Source: Chlamydiota bacterium (GTDB lineage: Bacteria; Chlamydiota; Chlamydiia; Chlamydiales; SM23-39). Taken from it: a stretch of 13,187 nt of DNA. The stretch's first letter is position 1; every line of letters begins with the position of its first letter. The notes under the pieces are model-generated. The model was given only the letters and a program-made list of their open reading frames with translations, was not told where the DNA came from and did no database searches. Location: the NCBI GenBank assembly GCA_021772165.1, contig JAJFMM010000107.1, forward strand, positions 1-13,187, written 5' to 3'. Both the position numbers and the translations under genes were made by a program. Positions 6,242 through 12,356 of the stretch are shown here, piece after piece.

Positions 6242-7528
6242 TTACCAGATAGTTCCTGGGCGGCATAGGGCCCGTTTCATTATGTCGGAGAGGGTGTAGG
6301 GCTCTTCTTTGGTTAGGTGAGGCTGAGCCAGTTCTTCGAGCAGCGGGAGGTCGATCACTTCAAAGGCGCTGAGGGAGAGGTAGTGTTTAGCGATGGAGTA
6401 GCTGGAGAAGTTGTAGACGAGTTTGAAGCGGTAGTCGCGGAGCTTAAGCTCTTTTCGATTGCTGTAGTAAACGATCTCATCTACGTCAATCAGAACTCTG
6501 TTTTTGTAGGCAGCCGGGACGAGGAGGAAGAGGAAGTTCGAGGCGTAGATCTCTTTGAGGGTCGAGAGGTGTGGCTGGATCTTTTCGAAGGCGTCGGGCT
6601 CGTCTGGCAGAATCACGCAGATGCAGTCGTAGCGAAAGCGTTTGTAGAGGATTTGCGGTGTCTGCTGCTTCCAGCGGTTGTGTTGCCAGAGCCAATCTCC
6701 TGGGGATTCTTTGATGCTGTTTTGCAGGCAGGTAAGCGACTCATTCATCATGCGCACTACTTCAGTTTCTGAGGGCTCTTTTTGGTTGGCCCAGATGGGG
6801 TCGGAATAGAGGATGCGGTAGCCTTCCCGTGTGCGGCGTGTGGTGGCGACGATGATGGGGGAGTTGGTTTTGTAGGCGAGCAGGGCGGGGGCTGTCGAGG
6901 TCCAGGCGCGTCTGCCGAGAAAGGGGAACGAGTAGCCGCTATCTGGCATGCCTTGGTCGCCGACGATGCCCATGAAGATGCCTTTTCGAAGTGCGCGGAG
7001 GCCCTCTTTCACGGCGTTCCGAGGAGCAATGATGCGGCCTCCATTTTTTTCGCGGATCGAGAGGATCCAGCGATAGAGGCGGCGGTTTTTGATCGCTTTA
7101 CCGATGGCGATGCCTTTCATGCGGCAGGTGCCGTCGAGAAAGAGCACTTCCCAGTTCGCTTGGTGGCCGCAGAAGAAGATGATGCCTTTGCCTTCTCGGT
7201 AGAGTGCGTCGGCGGTTTCCGGATTTTCGCAGCGTATGGCTCGGGAGAATTTGGTCTCACGATCAAAGCGCGGATATTCAAGGACGTTGATGGCGAGATT
7301 TTCAAAGGACTGTTTTGCGATCTCGCGTAGCTCTTTTTCTGAAGAGATCTTCAGGTCGTTGGCAAGTGCGAGGTTGCTCAGCGAGCGTTTGCGGTAATCG
7401 GTCATGCAGTAAAAGGCTATGCGTCCGAGGCAGCGTCCCAGTCTCTGGATCCAAGTGTAGGGGAGGTAGCGGATTGGCCAGGTGAATGTGCGGACGAGGT
7501 AGTAGATCCAGTCTTCTTTTTTGATCAT
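6242..7528 (-). CDS. htrB: Lipid A late acyltransferase (HtrB/LpxL family) with C-terminal extension
   Basis: 428 aa. It adds a secondary acyl chain to lipid A at the cytoplasmic face of the inner membrane. The N-terminus (7-40) is amphipathic/hydrophobic as in LpxL. The catalytic H-x4-E motif is GHQANWE (H122, E127). Also seen are GIVGDQGM (187-194), FPFLGRRA (201-208), an acceptor-side STAPALLAYKTNSPII (211-226), and the family-typical GDWLWQHNRWK (277-287). The acyltransferase domain ends near residue 290-298; about 130 further residues follow (starting RYDCICVILPDEPDAF) that E. coli LpxL lacks and that I do not recognise. The start overlaps the glycosyltransferase stop as ATGA. In C. trachomatis the htrB gene (CT010) sits in the same neighbourhood. 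Confidence 0.93.
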   Translation of the reverse strand: MIKKEDWIYYLVRTFTWPIRYLPYTWIQRLGRCLGRIAFYCMTDYRKRSLSNLALANDLKISSEKELREIAKQSFENLAINVLEYPRFDRETKFSRAIRCENPETADALYREGKGIIFFCGHQANWEVLFLDGTCRMKGIAIGKAIKNRRLYRWILSIREKNGGRIIAPRNAVKEGLRALRKGIFMGIVGDQGMPDSGYSFPFLGRRAWTSTAPALLAYKTNSPIIVATTRRTREGYRILYSDPIWANQKEPSETEVVRMMNESLTCLQNSIKESPGDWLWQHNRWKQQTPQILYKRFRYDCICVILPDEPDAFEKIQPHLSTLKEIYASNFLFLLVPAAYKNRVLIDVDEIVYYSNRKELKLRDYRFKLVYNFSSYSIAKHYLSLSAFEVIDLPLLEELAQPHLTKEEPYTLSDIMKRALCRPGTIW

Positions 7529-8652
7529 AAGCAGGCATCGATGATCAGAGGCATCTGGTTTGAGAAATCGAGGGATCGGACGGATTCTCGTATTCTCTTG
7601 GCACGGGTCTCTGTTTTGGGTTGTGTAAGTGCTTTGGATAGCGCGTCTGTGACGGCATCGATATCGAGGAGATCATTGATGATGGCGCCATTTTGCTCGT
7701 TTAGTACTTCATGGCCTCCATTGGTTTTCGACGAGACGACAAAGAGGCCCATGGCGAGCGCTTCAACGGTGACGTTGGCAAAGGGGTCATAAAAGGAGGG
7801 GATCGCTAAGGCATCGGCGAGCTGGTAGAAGGGGCGGATCTCTTTTTGTAAGCCGAAAAAGGCCACTTGCTTTTCGATGTTGAGTTTGGTGGCGAGGGCG
7901 CGGTACTCATCTGCGCGGTTATCTTTGCCGAGGACGCTTAAGAAGACGTCTTTGCGATTGAGTCTTGCAAGCGCGCGGAGGAGTTGTCCGAGGCCTTTTC
8001 TTAGGTAGCCGTTGCCGATGAATAGGAAGTGAAAGTGTGAGGGGTCGAGTCCGAGGTGTTTGGCTGTTTCGATTCTCTTTTCGGGCCAGTTGTCGAAGTC
8101 GTTTTGCATCTCATGCCACTCGACGCCGTTATGTACAACTTCGATCTTTGCGGGATCGGTGTTGTAGTAGTGCAGGATCTCTTTTTTCACCATGTGTGAA
8201 TTGGTGAAGAGTTTTCGCAGGGCTGAATTTTCAAAGCCGCTCTTTTCGAGGTGCAGCACTTTTCGGTGTAGCGGATTGGCTTGGCAAACGAGCCACTTCA
8301 TGCGTCCTTCTGTGAGGATGCGGCTTTTGAGAAAGGCTGCGTGGACTCCGTTGCCGGCTCGCATGTGTGTTTGTAGGCGGTTGCGATCCATGCCGAAGAG
8401 GATATCGGCTCGATGATTCTCAAGCCATTTTCTCGTGAATTGGTCGTACTGCTCCATGCGCCGAAATCCGGGCCAGCGGCAGGTGGTTGCGGTGTGTACT
8501 TCGATCGAGTCAAGGAGGGGTGTGGAGTCTCCGCTGGTGAGGAGGGAGACTTTGCACCCTTTTTCCAGAAAGCCCGATGCGATGCGCGAGGCGTATTTTT
8601 CTAGTCCACCGAGATTGGAGATGCGTGATTTAAGTAGAACGACGTGTTTCAT
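7525..8652 (-). CDS. GT4-family glycosyltransferase, WaaG-like
   Basis: 375 aa, a complete GT-B enzyme. The N-terminal acceptor domain has the GG loop SRISNLGGLEKYASRIA (9-25) and an SHM segment (152-154). The donor domain carries HNGVEW (174-179), FLFIGNGYLRKGL (209-221), VAFFGLQ (263-269) and the retaining-GT4 acidic pair in PSFYDPFANVTVEALAMG: D289-x7-E297, with Asp where most members have Glu. The closest known type is the LPS core glucosyltransferase WaaG/RfaG, so it probably transfers a sugar from a nucleotide sugar to lipid A core/LOS; donor and acceptor cannot be read from sequence. Placed just before htrB, it fits envelope glycolipid assembly. ATG 8652 shares one base with the ybbR stop (TGATG); a TTG codon directly before it is not needed. 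Confidence 0.88.
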   Translation of the reverse strand: MKHVVLLKSRISNLGGLEKYASRIASGFLEKGCKVSLLTSGDSTPLLDSIEVHTATTCRWPGFRRMEQYDQFTRKWLENHRADILFGMDRNRLQTHMRAGNGVHAAFLKSRILTEGRMKWLVCQANPLHRKVLHLEKSGFENSALRKLFTNSHMVKKEILHYYNTDPAKIEVVHNGVEWHEMQNDFDNWPEKRIETAKHLGLDPSHFHFLFIGNGYLRKGLGQLLRALARLNRKDVFLSVLGKDNRADEYRALATKLNIEKQVAFFGLQKEIRPFYQLADALAIPSFYDPFANVTVEALAMGLFVVSSKTNGGHEVLNEQNGAIINDLLDIDAVTDALSKALTQPKTETRAKRIRESVRSLDFSNQMPLIIDACL

Positions 8653-9896
8653 CAAAGATTTTGCGACTCTACGGTGATCGTGTTGGCCTCAAGTTCGATT
8701 TTCAAATTGAGTTTCTCGTTACTGGCGGTGTAGAGCCTGAAGCGGTTCATGTAGTGGCGGAAGCGGTTGCGGAGGTACTCTTCGCGAGCTTGCGGCTGCA
8801 CGGCGCCACCCTCTTCGCACGATTCGGTCATTACTTTTGCTACATAGCGATCTTCCAACTCATGCGGATAGGCGAACTGGCAGTTCCAGAGGAGTGTATC
8901 TCTCTCTGTTTTAGGCACTGCGATAACGAGAATCTGCATCATATCTTTGACGATATCCACGAAGAGTCGGCTCACTCCTTTAGCGTAGAGAGGCTGTGTG
9001 AGCATCATGATGCCATTTCTCTTCGTGAGAAACTCGTTACTATCCAGTGAGTAGGTGTCGGGATTGAGCATCGAGCTGAATTTTGGTGGAAACAAGACGG
9101 AAACGGGAATATAGGCTCCAAGGGGGATCAGGTCTTGCCGGTTGAAGTCTATTTTCAGCTCTTTAGCCTGTGGGTCGTCAATTTCAATCAGGGTGTCCGA
9201 GAGCATCGGTAGTCTGATTTTCTTCCAGGAGGTGGGGATGTGAAAACTAACTTCTTCTGAGTAGTCATGCCTATTATGAGCCTGGAGAGCGTCTAGTTCT
9301 TTGTGGGTGATATCGGCGAGGTTGAAGGTCATTTTTTGGCCGCGCGCCTTGAGGCGTTTGACGGTCTCTTCGGGTCCTGTAACGGTCACATAGAGCTGAT
9401 AGGGCCAGACGTCGAGGAATTGGTAGCCTTTTGGCGCCTCTCCGATTGGCTGGGAGATGAGAATGGGGATTCTTTCCGTGACCAGCTTGCTCTGCTTGAT
9501 GATCAGATCGTAAGGAACGACGCGGGTGATCGTTTTGGCGATGTCGAGGTCGGGATTTAAGCTGATGAGGTTCTTTTTGTTGATGTTGGCGATCCACTGG
9601 TCAGGCTTTCCTCGGGCGTCGATGATGACCTCGAGATCTTTGCCTGTCAGATCATCCATCACGTTCTTGTTAGCAGTAATGATCAGAGTGATGCGTTTAT
9701 TGAGAATGCCGTTGACCTGCATGTTTTCGATCGTCTTTTCTTCAGGAAGATGGTCGACGCGCACCGGGATATCGGTCACATGTTTAGTCACAGTCATCTG
9801 ATGGCTGACGACCATCCAGATAATCATCGCAAGGATGAGGGAGAGGAGTTTACGGTGCCAATTGTTGATGAAAAGGCGCTGGATGAGAGTTCTCAT
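8652..9896 (-). CDS. ybbR: YbbR-domain protein, CdaA partner/regulator (CdaR-like)
   Basis: 414 aa. One N-terminal membrane helix (about 17-31, LLSLILAMIIWMVV) anchors an outside-facing chain. YbbR-type beta repeats follow: about 38-130 (DIPVRVDHLPE ... DLEVIIDARGKPDQ), about 138-215 (ERIPILISQPIGEAPKGYQF ... TVTGPEETVKRL) and a third weaker one at about 250-300. The last 100 or so residues (DIVKDMMQILVIAVPKT onward, with a Glu/Arg-rich segment) do not look like a YbbR repeat. In Firmicutes the YbbR protein CdaR binds and modulates the diadenylate cyclase CdaA; the same gene pair occurs in Chlamydia (CT011-CT012). I chose ATG 9896, which overlaps the cdaA stop as ATGA, over the in-frame GTG at 9908. 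Confidence 0.85.
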   Translation of the reverse strand: MRTLIQRLFINNWHRKLLSLILAMIIWMVVSHQMTVTKHVTDIPVRVDHLPEEKTIENMQVNGILNKRITLIITANKNVMDDLTGKDLEVIIDARGKPDQWIANINKKNLISLNPDLDIAKTITRVVPYDLIIKQSKLVTERIPILISQPIGEAPKGYQFLDVWPYQLYVTVTGPEETVKRLKARGQKMTFNLADITHKELDALQAHNRHDYSEEVSFHIPTSWKKIRLPMLSDTLIEIDDPQAKELKIDFNRQDLIPLGAYIPVSVLFPPKFSSMLNPDTYSLDSNEFLTKRNGIMMLTQPLYAKGVSRLFVDIVKDMMQILVIAVPKTERDTLLWNCQFAYPHELEDRYVAKVMTESCEEGGAVQPQAREEYLRNRFRHYMNRFRLYTASNEKLNLKIELEANTITVESQNL

Positions 9897-10690
9897 TGCT
9901 TCAGCCACTCAAAAAAGTTGAACTTTGTCTGTAGTTTCATACGCGGAGGAGGATTAAAGATACTGCGGATGATGCCTTTGAAGCGATCGATTTTTACGCC
10001 TCGGGTCATAATGCCTTCGCGAGCGACGGAAACTTTTCCGGTCTCTTCTGAGATGATGATAACAAGTGAATCGGTCATGTGACTGAGTCCCAAGCCCGCG
10101 CGGTGGCGAGTTCCCATCGACTTTGCCAGTTGTGAGCTGTCTTCTGCAAGAGGAAGTATGACGGCGGCTGCGAGAAGGACGCGGTCGCGTAGAATGACCG
10201 CTCCGTCGTGCAGAGGGGTCGTGGTAGCAAAAATAGTTTCAATCAGCTCTGATGAGAATTCCGCATTGAGGAGGACAGCTTTCTGGGCGTATTCTTGCAG
10301 AGAGTCTTCATTCTCAAGGGCGATCAGCGCACCGAGTCTCTTCTCTGACATGCGGTAAACGGAGTTGGCTAGCTGGTCGAGAAATTTGTCGAATTCGGTG
10401 ATCTCTCGAAAGCGACGGCTCTTAAGGCTTAATTTAGAAAGGGCTACGCGGAGCTCGGGTTGAAAAATGATCAGTAGCGCAATCACGGCAACGTTTCCAA
10501 CGAGAACCATGATTTTGTGCAAAACGGGAAGGTTGAGCCAGCTCGATGCCGCGATGATCAGCAGAAATGCGAAGAGACCCAACACCAGATCCATCGATTT
10601 CGTGTTCCAGAAAAACGACAGCAAGTAGTTGAGTATGATCGCGATGATCAGCACTTCTATGAAGGGAGTGAGCGTGTGGAAAAATTCCAT
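9893..10690 (-). CDS. cdaA: Membrane diadenylate cyclase (c-di-AMP synthase) CdaA/DacA
   Basis: 265 aa, the normal CdaA size. It condenses two ATP into c-di-AMP. Three membrane helices occupy about 10-27, 34-52 and 57-76. The DAC (DisA_N) domain follows from about 95, with the two catalytic motifs intact: PLHDGAVI (DGA at 162-164) and MGTRHRAGLGLS (RHR at 195-197). In Chlamydia this protein (CT012) is known to make c-di-AMP, a second messenger tied to envelope and osmotic control and a STING ligand in host cells. It is the first gene of the operon and is coupled to ybbR by a 4-base overlap. The start ATG 10690 has no strong SD. Confidence 0.95.
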   Translation of the reverse strand: MEFFHTLTPFIEVLIIAIILNYLLSFFWNTKSMDLVLGLFAFLLIIAASSWLNLPVLHKIMVLVGNVAVIALLIIFQPELRVALSKLSLKSRRFREITEFDKFLDQLANSVYRMSEKRLGALIALENEDSLQEYAQKAVLLNAEFSSELIETIFATTTPLHDGAVILRDRVLLAAAVILPLAEDSSQLAKSMGTRHRAGLGLSHMTDSLVIIISEETGKVSVAREGIMTRGVKIDRFKGIIRSIFNPPPRMKLQTKFNFFEWLKQ

Positions 10691-10693
10691 CGT

Positions 10694-10831
10694 TCAACTA
10701 AGGCTCAATAGTAGGGGTAAAAGTTCTAGGGCGATAGATTCATCGAGCGCGGAAATCTTTGCAAGAAATTCTCTCTCCCCAGAGTTTATTTTATCTGTTT
10801 TCTCTCTTGTTCGCAACGCTTGCGATTGCAT
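10694..10831 (-). CDS. Possible 45-residue leader ORF directly upstream of cdaA
   Basis: ATG 10831 to TGA 10694-10696 encodes 45 residues: a charged first part (MQSQALRTREKTDK) and an acidic/leucine-rich end (ALDESIALELLPLLLSLS). It stops three bases before the cdaA ATG, with no SD seen in front of its own start. The promoter-like element at 10788-10816 lies inside it, so the ORF and that promoter are hard to reconcile unless transcription starts further up. It may be chance, a remnant of an older cdaA-linked gene, or a leader peptide. Confidence 0.2.
   Translation of the reverse strand: MQSQALRTREKTDKINSGEREFLAKISALDESIALELLPLLLSLS
10788..10816 (-). promoter_or_regulatory. cdaA: Probable promoter of the cdaA-ybbR-GT-htrB-rsmE operon
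   Basis: On the minus strand TTGCGA (10811-10816, four of six to TTGACA) and TAAAAT (10788-10793, five of six to TATAAT) are separated by exactly 17 bases. The -10 lies about 98 bases before the cdaA start. This is the best primary-sigma match in the region; it has not been tested against the chance rate. Confidence 0.5.
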
Positions 10832-10880
10832 GAGACTAAAGTTGGGCCTAGAAAAGTCTGGGGGAGGGGATGGAAAATAG

Positions 10881-10913
10881 AAAAAAAAAGGCCCATCACT
10901 TTTGGTGATGGGC
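10881..10913 (-). terminator. Intrinsic terminator of the 313-aa paralogue gene
   Basis: GCCCATCAC (10891-10899) and GTGATGGGC (10905-10913) form a perfect 9-base stem with a 5-base loop. On the minus strand it is followed by nine U (10881-10889). It starts about 30 bases after the stop codon at 10943 and isolates that gene from the cdaA operon downstream on the same strand. Confidence 0.9.
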
Positions 10914-10942
10914 TCTAAAAGCTGAAAAACTCTTGTTTTAGC

Positions 10943-11884
10943 TTAACCTTGTATAAGCGTAAGCTCTTGTGAGCTGTTAGCTTCTGACGCTGATGCTTGG
11001 GTTTGATCCGGAATTGTATCTTCTTTCGGATCTGGTGTTTTTCCTAGAAGCATGTCATCTACCATTCCGGCATAATATTCCTCTGGATTCGAAATATTAT
11101 ACTTGCTGAAGATGGCTGATGCAGCTGAATTAGGATCTTTGATATCTAGTCCCAGTTGCTTTTCTACAGCGCTACTTAAATCCATGCGAATGCTAAACAT
11201 TTTAAAGTAGGGGGCGCGCTCATTCGATACATCACCTGTAATTTTAACCCAGGCGGCGTGTTTGGCGTCGGGGGTAGTTGCACTATTAAAAGCTTTCATA
11301 TCGGCTAGATATTGAGCATGAGCAACTTGAAACTCCTTTTCAAAGGGAGCCATCTGAGCGTTTGCGTTATTGATCAGCTGTTTATAGGCAGGAAGATTTG
11401 CAAGTGCCTTTTCTGCACCGTTAAAGTCCGGCAAAGCAGGTGTAGGGCCGCCGTTTTCAGTAAGCTTAAGGTCGCTGAAAGACATGGATAGTTTCGAGCC
11501 TCTATAGAGTTGAAGACCAATTGAAGTGATAGGACCGCCTGTCTGCTCTTTGCTTAGGGTAATTGAGAAAGTTCCGTCAGCATTAAGCTTTGCGCCAGGT
11601 GTATTTTCTAGAGGGTATGATTTTCCGTTGACTCGAACCATGATTCGATTTAGGTCTGTTCCGGGAGGGAGGTCTTTGAAGCCGTCGACTGTTCCTTTAA
11701 AGGTATAAGAATCTGCATCATCCGTATGCACATTTTCATTTTCCTCAATACCGTCGACATCTCCGCTTGTTAAATTGACTCTATGATTCGAATCGATTCC
11801 GCCATTTTGAAGATTTGCCCAGTCTTTGTCAATGTCATTAAAAAGTGAAATATCTTTGCTTCCATTAATGCTTGAAATACTCAT
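10943..11884 (-). CDS. 313-aa paralogue of the giant modular protein, function unknown
   Basis: No known family is recognised. An N-terminal polar stretch (1-58, rich in Asn/Asp/Ser, no signal peptide) is followed by the beta domain (about 62-145) with FKDLPPGTDLNRIMVRVNG, GTFSITLSKEQ, PITSIGLQLYRG and FSDLKLTENGG, then one helical module (152-278) ending in ASAIFSKYNIS, and a Ser/Thr/Gln-rich tail after a short Pro segment (KTPDPKEDTIPD). All parts align in order with residues 86-305 of the protein at 1-2547, which carries a second helical module and a long C-terminal beta region that this one lacks. It is monocistronic: own leader, own terminator. Its composition is more AT-rich than the operon next to it. 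As it sits between cdaA and cydA, which are adjacent in C. trachomatis, it was probably inserted in this lineage. Type III secretion is a guess from context. Confidence 0.85.
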   Translation of the reverse strand: MSISSINGSKDISLFNDIDKDWANLQNGGIDSNHRVNLTSGDVDGIEENENVHTDDADSYTFKGTVDGFKDLPPGTDLNRIMVRVNGKSYPLENTPGAKLNADGTFSITLSKEQTGGPITSIGLQLYRGSKLSMSFSDLKLTENGGPTPALPDFNGAEKALANLPAYKQLINNANAQMAPFEKEFQVAHAQYLADMKAFNSATTPDAKHAAWVKITGDVSNERAPYFKMFSIRMDLSSAVEKQLGLDIKDPNSAASAIFSKYNISNPEEYYAGMVDDMLLGKTPDPKEDTIPDQTQASASEANSSQELTLIQG

Positions 11885-11892
11885 TTTTATTA

Positions 11893-11950
11893 CCTTTTAT
11901 TTGTTGAATTTCTTAATTTTAGTTATGCTGTAGCTCTATTGTATATTATC
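11893..11950 (-). promoter_or_regulatory. Leader of the 313-aa paralogue: SD and AT-rich -10 region
   Basis: AAAAGG (11893-11898) stands 8 bases (TAATAAAA) before ATG 11884, nearly the same leader as the giant paralogue. Further up, TACAAT (11938-11943) and GATAAT (11945-11950) are -10-like hexamers, but no good -35 is found at 16-18 bases from either. The SD is well supported, the promoter weakly. Confidence 0.4.
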
Positions 11951-12030
11951 AGGATTAAGGGGGAATAAAGAAAAGAATATGCTATGGGGGAGGGATTTAT
12001 CCCATACGGGCTAAGACCTTTACACGAATC

Positions 12031-12240
12031 TTAATGAGACCCAGCGTAAGATCTCTGTGTGATGGGGGGGAACTCTAGGCCGAAATAGCGGAACGAGCCC
12101 GCTGCTGCACTCAGCGTGCCGAGGAGGCCAAGAATTTCTCCCGGCTTCAGTGCGAAAGAGATCGAGTCGACAGCAGTAAATGCTCCCATTTTTCCGTAGC
12201 GTTTTTTAAGTTGATCTACACTTAGAATTGCGTTCGGCAT
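12031..12240 (-). pseudogene. Remnant of an ABC transporter ATP-binding protein without Walker A
   Basis: From ATG 12240 the frame reads a normal ABC ATPase start (AILSVDQLKKRYG, FTAVDSISFALKPGEILGLLG). It then jumps to TLSAAAGSFRYFGLEF, which in intact relatives follows the Walker A helix (...MLLGTL...G.I.YFG). The expected PNGAGKTT segment is missing, so ATP cannot be bound. The break falls between two LLG words, as expected for an in-frame deletion between short repeats. After a run of seven C (12064-12070 on the plus strand as G) the frame ends as ITQRSYAGSH; inserting one base in that run would restore HHTEILRWVSL, which resembles the next conserved part (H.EIL..V.F). Q-loop, signature and Walker B are absent altogether. 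The open frame extends up to 12321, but that part has no ABC similarity. It is divergent from cydA. The original substrate is unknown. Confidence 0.75.
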
Positions 12241-12341
12241 GGCGGAGAGTTTAGCACTCCTTAAATGTTCAAAGAACCGGTAAGAGATTTTTTTAGAGCG
12301 AAAAATAAGAGGAAAAGACATGCTCTGTTTTCCGTTTTATT

Positions 12342-12354
12342 AGGAGATGAGGAG
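12342..12354 (+). promoter_or_regulatory. cydA: Ribosome binding region of cydA
   Basis: Two AGGAG copies lie before ATG 12357: one at 12342-12346 (10-base spacing, usable) and one at 12350-12354 (2-base spacing, too close). The 116 bases to the divergent ABC remnant contain no promoter I would defend. Confidence 0.5.
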
Positions 12355-12356
12355 AC

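Noticed and set aside
6317..7330. Two long plus-strand frames (151 and 182 codons) opposite htrB
   Set aside because: Antisense shadows of a conserved acyltransferase in GC-rich DNA; their products are low-complexity Gly/Ala/Val/Asp/Glu and match no family.
8653..8655. TTG as start of the glycosyltransferase
   Set aside because: The next codon is ATG and forms a TGATG junction with ybbR, the same coupling style as the rest of the operon.
9897..9908. GTG start of ybbR four codons upstream
   Set aside because: ATG 9896 gives an ATGA overlap with cdaA and places the membrane helix at the usual distance from the N-terminus.
12241..12321. 27-residue N-terminal extension of the ABC remnant
   Set aside because: Normal ABC ATPases start right before the ILSVDQLKKRYG strand; the extension lies in the divergent promoter zone before cydA and has no SD.
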